Positions 35,853 through 44,891 of a DNA stretch of 64,000 bases are shown here, in pieces; position 1 is the stretch's first letter; every line of letters starts with the position of its first letter. The notes beneath the pieces were generated by a model that was not told where the DNA came from, did not search any database, and worked only from the letters and a program-made list of their open reading frames with translations. Made by a program: the position numbers and the translations under genes. Where the stretch lies: the NCBI GenBank assembly GCA_965199185.1, contig CBDAQW010000003.1, positions 1 through 64,000 of the forward strand. The letters are read 5' to 3'. The stretch is from Endozoicomonas sp965199185 (GTDB lineage: Bacteria > Pseudomonadota > Gammaproteobacteria > Pseudomonadales > Endozoicomonadaceae).

Positions 35853-35931
35853 ACCTAACAAATGCTTCAAGTTCGGTCGCTACGCTCCCCCGACGCCGCC
35901 TGCGGCGGCGCGGCTTAAGCAGGCGTTAGCT
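35853..35931 (+). repeat. attC site, family C type
   Basis: 79 nt; R'' ACCTAAC, R' GTTAGCT. Confidence 0.92.
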
Positions 35932-36470
35932 GCTTAGTTTCGCGTTAATACTTTCAATCTGAAAGATTGTTTTCTCAGCGAGTTTTGACGTGCAAATCTT
36001 CGAGTATATTTTCATTAATCAGATTTTGTCGTGTAAATCTGGTGCTTCCAATTCAGCAGTGAGAATTTGATCGGATCAGAAAAATAGTTTTTCCTATTTG
36101 AGGTTTTTCTGCTCTTTTGTCGCTGGCGAAAAACTTCAGTTAAAGAGCCAGCAGCTTTTTGCGCCAGCCAAAGCATCGTAGTCAATTTCCGATCGTCCAA
36201 GCCTTGAGTTCGTTGTGTTTATCGGGTTTTCTGGCCTCGTTCAAATTGAGAGTTTGGAAAAATTTTCCTGGTGCAAAACTGTAACTTTTGAAGTGTTCTC
36301 TGGTTTCATTTTTTTCAACCATCGGGTTTTATAAAATTCTGGTTTTTTGGTTTCGGGGTATTTTCAGCATCGGAATCAATCTCAGCTGATTAAAACGGAA
36401 AGTTCTCAGTTTGCTGCAAGTAGTTTTGCTGCGAGCTGGGTTCAAAAAGAAAGATTTTACGGGCTTCGGC
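35932..36470 (+). other. ORF-less cassette family D, copy 1
   Basis: 539 bp; sister of 45908-46446. Contains GTCGCTGGCG and GCGCCAGCC at a distance that can pair. No gene. Confidence 0.85.
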
Positions 36471-36557
36471 AGCTAACAAAAACTTCAAGTTCGTTCCGGT
36501 GCTTCGCACCTCCACCCGACGCCGCCTGCGGCGGCGCGGCTTAAGTTGGCGTTATGT
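36471..36557 (+). repeat. attC site, long class
   Basis: 87 nt; R'' AGCTAAC, R' GTTATGT; hairpin GGTGCTTCGCACC. Confidence 0.92.
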
Positions 36558-36560
36558 TGC

Positions 36561-36896
36561 TTAGTGCAATCTACTAGAAATGTAGCGATTTAAGCTTACC
36601 CCAGATTCAGCAGCTTGGATTACCAGTAAACGGTGTGTTTCTGGAGTAATTCTTAGGAGAACTTTCCCGCTATAATCTCTCGTTGAAAATGGCTGTGGTA
36701 TTTCTTCACTTGCACTTAACATTTCTTCAACAGTTTGTGAAACTAAGTCCCTTATCCCAGATAAAGCAGCCAGTTGTGTTTCTTCTAGCCAGCTCAAACT
36801 AGGAAACTCAGCGCATAAGCCAACATATTCTTGATCTTCCTCGGACCAAGTTACCCGGTATGTATATCTGTCTATTTGCTTATCCATTATTATCAA
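36561..36896 (-). CDS. hicB: HicB-type antitoxin
   Basis: 111 residues (ATG 36896; an ATG at 36887 is also possible). The N-terminal HicB fold (YRVTWSEEDQEYVGLCAEFP) has lost toxin activity and binds HicA; the C-terminus (VLLRITPETHRLLVIQAAES, VSLNRYISSRL) is a ribbon-helix-helix DNA-binding domain. It overlaps the end of hicA. The module faces against the array and so needs its own promoter. Confidence 0.9.
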   Translation of the reverse strand: MIIMDKQIDRYTYRVTWSEEDQEYVGLCAEFPSLSWLEETQLAALSGIRDLVSQTVEEMLSASEEIPQPFSTRDYSGKVLLRITPETHRLLVIQAAESGVSLNRYISSRLH

Positions 36897-37134
36897 CCTC
36901 TATCCGGTCAATCGCCTGTAGCACCTGCCGTACCTGATAAGGCTTAGCTTTGCCTTTGCTGTTTTGAATATTAACTCTCGGATCACCGGTCCAAGGGGTT
37001 TTGTATACCCTATGGCTTGTTCCTGACTGTCTTGGTGTCCCGAAATATGAGTCACAGACTTTACACAAGTCTTTGAATTTCACCCCTTTGGGGTTACTTC
37101 TCATCTGACTGAGAAGTTCAGTGATATTTGCCAT
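36880..37134 (-). CDS. hicA: HicA-type mRNA interferase toxin
   Basis: 84 residues, somewhat longer than the usual 60. The double-stranded-RNA-binding fold ends with GTSHRVYKTPWTGDPRVNIQ, where His is the catalytic residue of the G-S/T-H motif, and GKAKPYQVRQVLQ. The N-terminal MANITELLSQMRSNPKGVKF is also typical of the longer HicA subgroup. It precedes hicB with a 17-base overlap. Confidence 0.88.
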   Translation of the reverse strand: MANITELLSQMRSNPKGVKFKDLCKVCDSYFGTPRQSGTSHRVYKTPWTGDPRVNIQNSKGKAKPYQVRQVLQAIDRIEVDNNG

Positions 37135-37181
37135 ACATTGATAGTAGCACTATTAATACTATATGCAAATATTAAAACGCA

Positions 37182-37242
37182 ACATAACAATAAATTCCAG
37201 GGGACTGCGCCTGCGGCGCAGCCCCTGAATTTGGCGTTAGCT
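37182..37242 (+). repeat. attC site
   Basis: 61 nt; R'' ACATAAC, R' GTTAGCT. Confidence 0.93.
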
Positions 37243-37300
37243 TTACCATCAGGTATCAAATATAATCTCTCAAATTTTTTGTGATGAAGTAAGAAAGTAA

Positions 37301-38158
37301 ATGAAAGTTTTTATTAGCTGGTCCGGTGAAAGAAGCCGAAAATTAGGTGAAGCATTTAGAACATGGCTTCCTGCTGTGTTACAAACAGCAAAACCTTACT
37401 TTACCCCAAATGATATAGAAAAAGGTAACAGATGGTCATCAGATATAGCCAATGAGCTCGATAGCTCATCTGTTGGAATCTTCTGTATTACTCCTGAAAA
37501 TATAAATAGTCCATGGATTATGTTTGAAGCTGGAGCAATATCTAAAAAAGTAGATCAATCCTTAGTATGCCCTATCTTATTCAATCTGAGCAATTCTGAT
37601 ATTTCTGGGCCATTAACACAATTTCAAACAACTCTTTTTGATAAAAGAGATATAAAAGCTTTGATTAAGGGGATCAATTCAGCAAATTCTGAAGGTAAAC
37701 TTGATGATGAAGTTCTCAATACAGTTTTTGAAATGTGGTGGCCTAAGTTAGAAGAAATGGTTAATCCAATACTCGAAGAAAAAGAACTGGAGAATATTGA
37801 TTCGATAAGGTCTGATCGTAGTATTCTTGAGGAGGTCTTGGATTTGTCAAGACTTTTAACACGAAGCCATGGTAAAGAACCGAAGTCAGATGTACAAAAG
37901 AAACTGTATGGATTGATTAGCTCATTTTTAGCTAGTTTTAGTCTGGTTTTTGATCATGATTGGTATCACACAAAAGGGTGCTTAGAGACTGACATTATTG
38001 ATTGCTATATTGCTGAAGGTTCTACTTTCATAAATCCTTCGATAGAAGATGAGCATAATAATTGGTCTAATCGTGGAGCTTTATTAGAAAGCTATCGAGA
38101 ATTAAAAGATTTCATTTCTCAGAATGAAATAGATATTCAAACTCAGGCATATTGGTAA
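37301..38158 (+). CDS. TIR-domain protein
   Basis: 285 residues. Residues 1-150 form a TIR domain of the type found in bacterial anti-phage proteins: MKVFISWSGERSRKLGEAFR, then WLPAVLQTAKPYFTPNDIEK, GIFCITPENINSPWIMFEAG with the conserved Glu of NAD-cleaving TIRs in FEAGA. The C-terminal half is helical and unrecognised (EEVLDLSRLLTRSHGKEPKS). No partner gene (for example Thoeris ThsA) is in the cassette. It may sense infection through its C-terminus and deplete NAD or make a signal; that is inference. Confidence 0.87.
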   Translation: MKVFISWSGERSRKLGEAFRTWLPAVLQTAKPYFTPNDIEKGNRWSSDIANELDSSSVGIFCITPENINSPWIMFEAGAISKKVDQSLVCPILFNLSNSDISGPLTQFQTTLFDKRDIKALIKGINSANSEGKLDDEVLNTVFEMWWPKLEEMVNPILEEKELENIDSIRSDRSILEEVLDLSRLLTRSHGKEPKSDVQKKLYGLISSFLASFSLVFDHDWYHTKGCLETDIIDCYIAEGSTFINPSIEDEHNNWSNRGALLESYRELKDFISQNEIDIQTQAYW

Positions 38159-38213
38159 AGCTAACAAAAAATTCCAGGGGACGCCTACGGCGCCCCTGAA
38201 TTTGGCGTTATTT
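38159..38213 (+). repeat. attC site
   Basis: 55 nt; R'' AGCTAAC, R' GTTATTT; short inner arms GGGGACGCC/GGCGCCCC. Confidence 0.92.
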
Positions 38214-38649
38214 GTACAATATCGAGTATATTTTCTCTCTGATAGAACAATTTATGAAGCATGAAAAAGTAGTCGTATTTTTCTCATAAATTATCCAACC
38301 TGATTTAATGATTCTAGTGAGTTTGAAGTAGCGTTTTTTGTACGTACTGTATTTATCAATTCTTCAAAATCATCATCATTTTGGTTTCGAGTTTCTGGCG
38401 AAAGGGCTTAGAGTTTATTTCTCTCGTGCAATGCCAGCACAAGCAGTACGCTCGTGGTTGGGCTTGTGCAGCTGGCAATAAATTCTTGAGCCAATGTTTT
38501 CTTTCACGCCAGTCCAGGATTCCGAGCTTATCTCTTGGGCAAAAACACGCTGGTTCATACAGTCAGAAATATCTGGGTTTAGTGTGTTCTGGTCGGTTAT
38601 CACAAATCGTATGGGGCAAAAATGCTCCAGCACAAAAAAAACAAAGTAC
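38214..38649 (+). other. ORF-less cassette family B
   Basis: 436 bp; the only family B unit followed by a long-class attC. No gene. Confidence 0.86.
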
Positions 38650-38734
38650 AAATAACAAAGCAATCAAGTTCGTTCCGGGCTTCGCCCTCCACCCGACCTC
38701 GCCTGCGGCTCGGCGGCTTATTGCGGCGTTAGGT
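38650..38734 (+). repeat. attC site, long class
   Basis: 85 nt; R'' AAATAAC, R' GTTAGGT; similar to 19909-19993. Confidence 0.92.
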
Positions 38735-39175
38735 GCTTTAAGTTCTGTGCCAGAAGTGCAACATCCAAATACTTCAGTTGTTGTGAGATTTCTTTTGTTC
38801 ATTCAAAACTGCCGGGTAACATTATTCCTTTGCCTTCACGTGCAACGGCAGTAAAATCATTCGAGTAAAACTCAGCATTGGGTTGGGTTTATTATTTTCT
38901 GGCGTTAAAGTCAGTGCAAAGCTCATCATTTCAGTGCAGCGCCAGTAAAACTTTGTCACCTTCTCAGCCGTTGCTAGCGGTTGGTTCAAACAAGTTTGTT
39001 AGTTTTTGGTTTCAGGCTCTACGGTCAAGTTCATTCTGGCTCTTAACATTTTGGTGTAGTGTCAGTTTTTAACTTTTCAGTTTCTCTCAAGTGGTGCAAG
39101 GCGGTTATTTCGCTGCAAACAGAGAGAGGAGTTGTTTCAGGCTCGGTGCCAAAAAAAGATTTTACAATCCAAAGC
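38735..39175 (+). other. ORF-less cassette family C
   Basis: 441 bp; subgroup with 61774. No gene. Confidence 0.85.
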
Positions 39176-39254
39176 ACCTAACAAATGCTTCAAGTTCGGT
39201 CGCTTCGCTCCCCCGACGCCGCCTGCGGCGGCGCGGCTTAAGCAGGCGTTAGCC
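39176..39254 (+). repeat. attC site, family C type
   Basis: 79 nt; R'' ACCTAAC, R' GTTAGCC. Confidence 0.92.
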
Positions 39255-39276
39255 GTACGGTGCAATAAGGATAATA

Positions 39277-39846
39277 ATGAATAAAATCGAAGATATTTTG
39301 ACTGATGTAGCTAATTGTCTTTCCAAAAGTAATAAATCGAAAGCAATTAAGATCATTAATTCTGAGTATCCTTTCCTCCCTTCAAATAAAAAAAGGAAAA
39401 ATAAAAGGAAATATACTCGACTTCAATCATTGGATATTTTTATTCGAGATGGATTCATAGATCGCTACACAGGAGAAAAGTTAATATATCCATCTGTTTT
39501 ATATGCAATTGCGTATGAGTTACCAGAAGCATTTCCAATGGGTGGTTCAAAAGAAAATTCTCACAGCGCACACTGGGACTTATTTCCCACGATTGACCAC
39601 ATTGATCCAATTGCAAATGGTGGTGAAGATATTCCAGAAAACTGGATAACTACATCAATGACAACAAACATGAAAAAATCTTCAATGACTGTTGAGCAAT
39701 TAAATCTAAAGATACATCCACCGGGCAAACTAGATGATTGGGATGGCCTTTGTAGTTGGTATGTACAATATTTCCAAAACCATGAGTACCTTTCCTCAAT
39801 AGATCTTAATAAAAGCTGGCATAAGGCAATAATTAAAAAGTTTTGA
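39277..39846 (+). CDS. HNH endonuclease
   Basis: 189 residues. The HNH motif spans TIDHIDPIANGGEDIPENWI (about residues 107-126), with DH, the central Asn in ENW and a later Asn in TNMKKSS; this fits HNH nucleases that use one metal. The N-terminal 50 residues are basic (SNKKRKNKRKYTRLQSL) and may bind DNA. An RDGFIDRYTGEKLIYPSVL segment resembles other HNH proteins in defence and mobile loci. No methyltransferase partner is in the cassette. Confidence 0.85.
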   Translation: MNKIEDILTDVANCLSKSNKSKAIKIINSEYPFLPSNKKRKNKRKYTRLQSLDIFIRDGFIDRYTGEKLIYPSVLYAIAYELPEAFPMGGSKENSHSAHWDLFPTIDHIDPIANGGEDIPENWITTSMTTNMKKSSMTVEQLNLKIHPPGKLDDWDGLCSWYVQYFQNHEYLSSIDLNKSWHKAIIKKF

Positions 39847-39902
39847 GGTAAGCATCTTTTCAAAAATGCTATTTTCAAACCACAGTCATTTCCATAGAGT
39901 AC

Positions 39903-39963
39903 GGCTAACAAATGGTTCCAAGGGACGCCGCCTGCGGCGGCGCCCTTGAACCAGGCGTTATGT
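39903..39963 (+). repeat. attC site
   Basis: 61 nt; R'' GGCTAAC, R' GTTATGT; arms GGTTCCAAGGGAC/GCCCTTGAACC. Confidence 0.92.
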
Positions 39964-40168
39964 GATCAAATACCGAGTTCATTAACCCTTTCGATCTCGA
40001 AATTTTCAGAAGAAAAATATATTCTATGATTTCAAAAAGAGGAAATCTGATATTTGTAGTATGTTATTTGTTCAAATGTCAGCTCGTGCGTAAGCGTCAG
40101 CCAAAAAACCATCTACCCAGCCTGACCACCAGTCCGGATACTGATGCTTCCAGCTTTCAGGAGGTAAC

Positions 40169-40501
40169 ATGTCCGAAAAACAACAATTCTGGTTTCAGCA
40201 CATCGAACAATGGCAGCAAAGCGGACTTTCTCAGGCGGAATACGCTCGTCAGCAGAAACTGTCCATCAAATCTTTCGGCTATTACCGTCGTCGCTACAGG
40301 CAACAATCGGCCCCTGATAAAAAGCCGACCCCTCTATTACCAGTCACTGTAGCCAATATCGAGACCAATTCGCCCCCTGCTCAACCAGGAACGACCGGCA
40401 TCACCCTGACCAGCCCCTCCGGGTTTCGTATCGAACTGGCACCGGGATTCGACCCCCAGACCTTGCGAACCGTACTGCAAACCCTGGAGGTTGCAGCATG
40501 A
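40169..40501 (+). CDS. tnpA: IS66 accessory protein TnpA
   Basis: 110 residues, intact. HTH-like start (WFQHIEQWQQSGLSQAEYAR QQ) and the typical IS66 TnpA end GFRIELAPGFDP followed by LRTVLQTLE. It overlaps tnpB by ATGA. Needed for IS66 transposition; exact role is unclear. Confidence 0.93.
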   Translation: MSEKQQFWFQHIEQWQQSGLSQAEYARQQKLSIKSFGYYRRRYRQQSAPDKKPTPLLPVTVANIETNSPPAQPGTTGITLTSPSGFRIELAPGFDPQTLRTVLQTLEVAA

Positions 40502-40859
40502 TAGGTGATGCGACTTCCCTCAAGGTCTACCTGGCTCCCGGTGTCACCGACATGCGCCAAGTCTATCGATGGGTCTCTCCCTGATCGCCAGCGAAGTACT
40601 GAACCTGGACCCGTTCTCCGAAAGCCTGTTCGTATTCTGCAACCGGGAACGCAACAAACTTAAAATACTGCACTGGCAGACTAACGGCTTCTGGCTTTAC
40701 TATCGTCGCCTTGAGAAAGGCCGTTTCAATTGGCCTGATTATGAAAGTCCGAATCAGGCCATCACGCTGACCCGCCGTGAGCTGAACTGGCTTCTGGACG
40801 GCTTGCCTCTCGACCAGAAAAAAGCGCACCCGACATTGTGCTATCAGCCTGCCGCCTGA
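40498..40859 (+). pseudogene. tnpB: IS66 accessory protein TnpB, frameshifted
   Basis: Starts GDATSLKVYLAPGVTDMR, then the expected KSIDGLSLIASEVLNLDPFS is split: an extra C after CGC (about 40556) and an extra G in GATGGG (about 40571) break the frame, giving an early stop near 40584. From 40569 the correct frame continues to KKAHPTLCYQPAA. So TnpB is not made as one protein. Confidence 0.85.
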
Positions 40860-40915
40860 ATGTCCATGACCTGCCACAATGCAAACGACGGCGGTTATGT
40901 TGGATAATAGGCGAC

Positions 40916-42461
40916 ATGAATACGATGACCACCCCAGACAAAACGACCATAGAATCCCTTCAGCTTGAGAACGTTCAGCTGAAGGCGAAACTGGCGTGGT
41001 AAGAGGAACAGTTCCGCCTGCATCAACATCAGAAATTTGCCGCTTCCAGTGAACGTTTCGAGGGCCAGGAGTCACTGTTCAATGAACCTGAATTATTGGC
41101 CGAAGAGTCTGCTGAGCAACCTGAAACCCAGACGGTAGAAGCGCATCAGCGCAAAAAGCCGATCAGGAAAACACTGCCTGACCACTTGCCCCGGGATGTC
41201 GTTCAGCTGGATATCACCGAAGAAGAAAAACAGTGCGACTGCTGTGGTAAGGCCCTCAAGGCATTCGGCCATGAGAGCAGTTGTAAGCTGGACATCGTTC
41301 CGGCACAGGTGAAAGTTGTTGAGGTTCCAGCGCCTGAAGTACTCCTGTGAGTGTGAATCCGGTGTCAAAACGGCACCCATGCCAAAACTGCCCATTCCGA
41401 AAAGCATTGCCACTCCCGGATTACTGGCCTGGATCATCACCAGCAAATACTGCGACGCCCTGCCTTTATATCGTCAGGAGTTTATCCTGAAGCGTATGAA
41501 TATCGAGATCAGTCGTGCGTCCATGGCTGAATGGATGATCAGGGTGTCCGTGTTACTCAAGTCAATATACGACGTATTACAGAAGATGCTGGTCAGGCAA
41601 ACCAGCATTCAGGCTGACGAAACGCCGCTACAGGTATTGGATGAGCCCGAACGGTCGCCACAGGATAAATCCTACATGTGGGTATACCGCACCACCGAGC
41701 AACTGGGGACACCGGTCATCCTCTACGATTACCAGTCAGGTCGTGACCATAGTCGTCCACAGGCATTCCTGTCCGGGTTCAGGGGCTATCTGCAATGCGA
41801 CGGACTGTCTGCTTACAAGGCGCTGAGTAAGAAGCAACCGGGAATAGAATTGGTTGGCTGTTTGGCGCACGTCCGGAGAAAATTCAAAGAAGCACTGGAC
41901 GCTATCCCGAAGAAAAAAGGCCAGCCACAAACCAAAATCACCAAGCCCGCCCAGGTGCTGACCATGATCCAGACGCTCTACACTATAGAGAGAAGGATTA
42001 AAGATAAAACAGTAGAAGAGCGTTTCCAGGCAAGACAGCTGGAAAGCCGCCCGACCCTGGACAAGCTGAAAGAGTGGCTGGATCGACAGCAACCCAAAAT
42101 TCCTCCGAAAAACAAGCTTGGCAAAGCCATCACCTATGCGCAAAACCAGTGGCCTTATCTGATACGTTACCTTGATAGCGGGTTACTGGATATTGACAAC
42201 AATGCGGCAGAGAGAGCCGTCAAACCGTTCGTTATTGGCCGCAAGAACTGGCTTTTTGCTAAAAGCGTAAACGGCGCAAATGCCAGCGCTACACTTTACA
42301 GTCTGATCGAAACCGCCAAGGCGAATGGTCTGGAGCCATACGCCTGGCTACGTTACGTGCTGTCCAGAGTTCCTCAACTGCCCAAAGAATCGTGTGTTGA
42401 ACACCTGTTGCCTATGAATCTCACACCGGACGATTTAAAAATAGCGAATTGGTGGGAATAG
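40916..42461 (+). pseudogene. tnpC: IS66 transposase TnpC, nonsense and frameshift
   Basis: The frame opens MNTMTTPDKTTIESLQLENV and hits TAA at 41000-41002, where the family has a Tyr (AWYEEQ). It resumes in frame to about 41316, with the CDCCGKALKAFG zinc-binding part, and then shifts frame near GTTGAGGTTCC. The rest (LRFQRLKYSCECESG onward) holds the DDE core: Asp in QADETPLQVL, Asp in QCDGLSAYKAL and Glu in NNAAERAVKPFVIGRKNW. The transposase is dead; the ends are intact and could only be moved in trans. Confidence 0.88.
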
Positions 42462-42784
42462 GGGTAGATGGGGTTGCCCGACCGCTTACGCTCGTGCAAG
42501 GAATATGCTGTAAGCTTTCAAACCACCGGTAGGCGGTAGGCGCGTATGAAAAAACATCAATTCTTAGTCTGTGCATAGTCCACTTTTCTTTTGTCCAAGT
42601 TCATCTTCAAGGTCTACAGAACATCAGGCATTTTGGTTCAGCGCAGGCTTCAACAATGAGCCATTCTTATGGGGCAAAAATTCTCAGGCTCAATATAAAG
42701 TCATGCATTTAGGCTCAGGGTAATTTGGTCGTCATAAGCAATAAGCGTGGGGCAAATATGCTCCAATTCAAACAAAGCAAGATC

Positions 42785-42844
42785 ACATAACAATAAATTC
42801 CAGCGGACACGCCTGGCGGTGCGCCGCTGAATTTGGCGTTAGCT
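42785..42844 (+). repeat. attC site
   Basis: 60 nt; R'' ACATAAC, R' GTTAGCT; one G to T change in the inner arm (GGCGGTGCG). Confidence 0.93.
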
Positions 42845-42857
42845 GCTAAGAGTAAAT

Positions 42858-43496
42858 ATGCACATTCCATCAAAATTTAAAGAAGTAAACTTGGATAAAT
42901 TACATAATTTTATTCAAGAATATCCACTTGGTACTCTGATAGTTTCAGCAGAAAATGCTTTGGATGCTGATCATATTCCGTTTTATCTTCAAAAACGAGA
43001 AAATGAACAAGTAATACTTCAAAGCCATATCGCCAAAGTAAACCCTTTATGGAAAAATGTCGAAGATGGTCAGGATGTTTTGCTCATATTTCATGGCCCA
43101 AACGCATATATAAGCCCAAACTTTTACCCATCAAAGAAAGAAACGGGTAAAGTTGTTCCTACATGGAATTATTCAGTTGTGCATGTTAGAGGAAAGGTGT
43201 TTTTTAAACATGAAAGCGAATGGATTTTAAAGCTTCTAAACAATATTTCAAACTTTCATGAATTGAACCAGAATATTCCTTGGTCAGTTTCAGATGCGCC
43301 TGAAGATTTCACTAAAAAGCTGACAAATGCCGTGGTTGGTTTAGAAGTTATCATTGACGACATAATCGGTAACTTTAAGTTAAGTCAAAATAAAACAGCA
43401 GAAGACTATTCCGGTGTAGTAAATGGTTTGTCAAAATCGGGAGCTGAAGCAAATATTTCGGTGGCTAAGCAAATGCATAAATCAGTACGCAGCTAA
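42858..43496 (+). CDS. PaiB-type FMN-binding protein
   Basis: 212 residues. It follows the PaiB family over its full length: HIPSKFKEVNLDKLHNFIQE at the start, GTLIVSAENALDADHIPFYL, SHIAKVNPLWK, then FHGPNAYISPNFYPSKKETG and PTWNYSVVHVRGKV. These are split-barrel flavin proteins described as transcriptional regulators in Bacillus, though the mechanism is poorly known. It is alone in its cassette. Confidence 0.92.
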   Translation: MHIPSKFKEVNLDKLHNFIQEYPLGTLIVSAENALDADHIPFYLQKRENEQVILQSHIAKVNPLWKNVEDGQDVLLIFHGPNAYISPNFYPSKKETGKVVPTWNYSVVHVRGKVFFKHESEWILKLLNNISNFHELNQNIPWSVSDAPEDFTKKLTNAVVGLEVIIDDIIGNFKLSQNKTAEDYSGVVNGLSKSGAEANISVAKQMHKSVRS

Positions 43497-43551
43497 CAAA
43501 AAAATCTAGCGGACTGCGCCTGCGGCGCAGCCGCTAATTTTGGCGTTAGCT
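43491..43551 (+). repeat. attC site
   Basis: 61 nt; R'' AGCTAAC, R' GTTAGCT. Confidence 0.93.
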
Positions 43552-43584
43552 GCTAATCACTATTCGCAAATATTGAGTAATCAA

Positions 43585-44190
43585 ATGTTTATATTCCCTG
43601 AAACAGAGAAAAAACTTAAATCTAGAATTTCGAGCTATAAATCATCCATGAAAAAGGAGAAGAAAGAAATTGGGTTTATAAGCGATGGAAGTGGCAAAAG
43701 ATATATTCTGTTTAGCTTGTATTTTGTTCTAAATGATCTAGATAAATTTGAAGAATATGTAGGATGGTATAATGAGGAATTTCCAGATGATGTAGGAGAG
43801 CCGATCCAAAAGCTATGTTGGTCTCTTGGGTTGTATCGAGCAAATAAAACCGTTGAAGCAAGATTTATGCTTGCTGAGCTTATGCTTTCAAATCTTTACT
43901 TAATTCCACACGTAATCGGAGAAAATCTCAAAAAGGAATATGAAATTTGGCATTCAACAAATTATCATTACTTAGATTATGTTGATGACTTACCAGAAGA
44001 AGTAAAGGAAAGCATCACCAAAACTGAAATAGAATGGATGAGGGAATGTTACAACTCACTTGAGTTTAGGCGCATAAGAAAACGTTACATCGAAATTTAT
44101 CACGAGCTACTGACAGTCAGAGAAATAGAAGAAAGAACTGTTTTGCTCAAAGAAGCATATTCGTTATTGAGTACGCTACAGCGCAGCTAA
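43585..44190 (+). CDS. Helical hypothetical protein (TPR-like)
   Basis: 201 residues from ATG 43585 (MFIFPETEKKL); a start further left would lie in the attC. It is rich in helix formers and aromatic residues with segments such as FVLNDLDKFEEYVGWYNEEF and LYRANKTVEARFMLAELMLS that look like tetratricopeptide-type helix pairs. The C-terminus is a long amphipathic helix (YHELLTVREIEERTVLLKEA). No catalytic motif. I cannot name it. Confidence 0.55.
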   Translation: MFIFPETEKKLKSRISSYKSSMKKEKKEIGFISDGSGKRYILFSLYFVLNDLDKFEEYVGWYNEEFPDDVGEPIQKLCWSLGLYRANKTVEARFMLAELMLSNLYLIPHVIGENLKKEYEIWHSTNYHYLDYVDDLPEEVKESITKTEIEWMRECYNSLEFRRIRKRYIEIYHELLTVREIEERTVLLKEAYSLLSTLQRS

Positions 44191-44269
44191 CAAATGGTTC
44201 CAGTTCGTTCCGGGCTTCGCCCTCCACCCGACGACGCCGTCGGCGGCGCGGCTGAACCAGGCGTTAGGT
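44185..44269 (+). repeat. attC site, long class
   Basis: 85 nt; R'' AGCTAAC, R' GTTAGGT; GGTTCCAGTTCG left, CTGAACCAGGC right. Confidence 0.92.
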
Positions 44270-44299
44270 GCTACTAAAGCTTCAGCATAAGGAGGCAAA

Positions 44300-44665
44300 A
44301 TGAAAGTTCCTAAATGGGAAGAGAAAATAATAAGAAATGATCATGATTATTATCTCAAGGAAAAGGTGATAGCAAGAAAATATCTATCCCATAGCATTCC
44401 ATTGAAAGATCAAGTTTCAAAGCTTGAAGCTATTATATTCGGTGACTATCATAGAGCTTTCCTTAATCCTCAGATTGATGGTAAAGAAATCCCTTCGTAC
44501 GATCAATACAAACGACATTGGCTCTTTGCACAGAAAGAAAATGAACCATATTGTGTATATGATGGGTTTCAATTTCTTTATAAAAAACATCAGGTACAAA
44601 ACATTACAGAACCTATGATTGAGTCAGGGAAAACTTATGTTGGCAAAATGTGGGGGCTTGGATGA
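44300..44665 (+). CDS. Hypothetical protein
   Basis: 121 residues. Very strong ribosome binding site AAGGAGG at 44289-44295 before the ATG, unusual for this array. Charged N-terminus (KVPKWEEKIIRNDHDYYLKE), aromatic centre (WLFAQKENEPYCVYDGFQFL). No membrane segment. I do not recognise a family. It overlaps a small Rmf/CrpP-like gene by ATGA, so the two are coupled. Confidence 0.6.
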   Translation: MKVPKWEEKIIRNDHDYYLKEKVIARKYLSHSIPLKDQVSKLEAIIFGDYHRAFLNPQIDGKEIPSYDQYKRHWLFAQKENEPYCVYDGFQFLYKKHQVQNITEPMIESGKTYVGKMWGLG

Positions 44666-44805
44666 CTTCAAGAGCAGAAATAAATGAAGCTTGGTTAGAG
44701 GGTTGTAAAGCTGCTAGGAAAGGACTCTCGAGAGCAAGTAATCCCTATATTCGTATTAATTCTGAAAAAGCACAAGCATGGGATCAAGGTTGGGCAACTA
44801 AATAG
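44662..44805 (+). CDS. Rmf/CrpP-like small protein
   Basis: 47 residues: AWLEGCKAARKGLSRASNPY and later QAWDQGWATK follow the pattern of ribosome modulation factor and CrpP-type proteins (A-x-x-x-G-x-x-A-x-x-G, then NPY, then a Trp-Gly-Trp-like end). Rmf binds ribosomes in stationary phase; CrpP has been linked to quinolone resistance. The start ATG overlaps the upstream stop. Too short to be certain. Confidence 0.55.
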   Translation: MTSRAEINEAWLEGCKAARKGLSRASNPYIRINSEKAQAWDQGWATK

Positions 44806-44812
44806 AACAAGC

Positions 44813-44891
44813 ACCTAACAAATGCTTCAAGTTCGGTCGCTTCGCTCCCCCGACTGCGCCTGCGGCGCAGCGGCTTAAGCAGGCGTTATAC
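44813..44891 (+). repeat. attC site
   Basis: 79 nt; R'' ACCTAAC, R' GTTATAC; family C-like left side after a coding cassette. Confidence 0.92.

Larger units (their letters stand above)
40090..42489 (+). mobile_element. IS66-family insertion sequence
   Basis: 2400 bp; inverted ends begin GTAAGCG (left GTAAGCGTCAGCC, right as complement GTAAGCGGTCGGG). Perfect 8-bp duplication GCTCGTGC at 40082-40089 and 42490-42497, as expected for IS66. Two of three genes are broken. Confidence 0.93.
39964..42784 (+). other. ORF-less cassette family A, split by IS66
   Basis: A family A unit interrupted at 40090-42489. Without the IS and one 8-bp repeat it is about 413 bp with standard ends. No host gene. 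Confidence 0.87.

Noticed and set aside
38878..39072. 64-codon frame in family C, also at 61917
   Set aside because: Broken in the other family C units (34195, 35411, 45388), so unlikely to be the reason for conservation.
40563..41075. 170-codon minus-strand frame in IS66
   Set aside because: Opposite-strand shadow of tnpB/tnpC with no start signal or recognisable domain.
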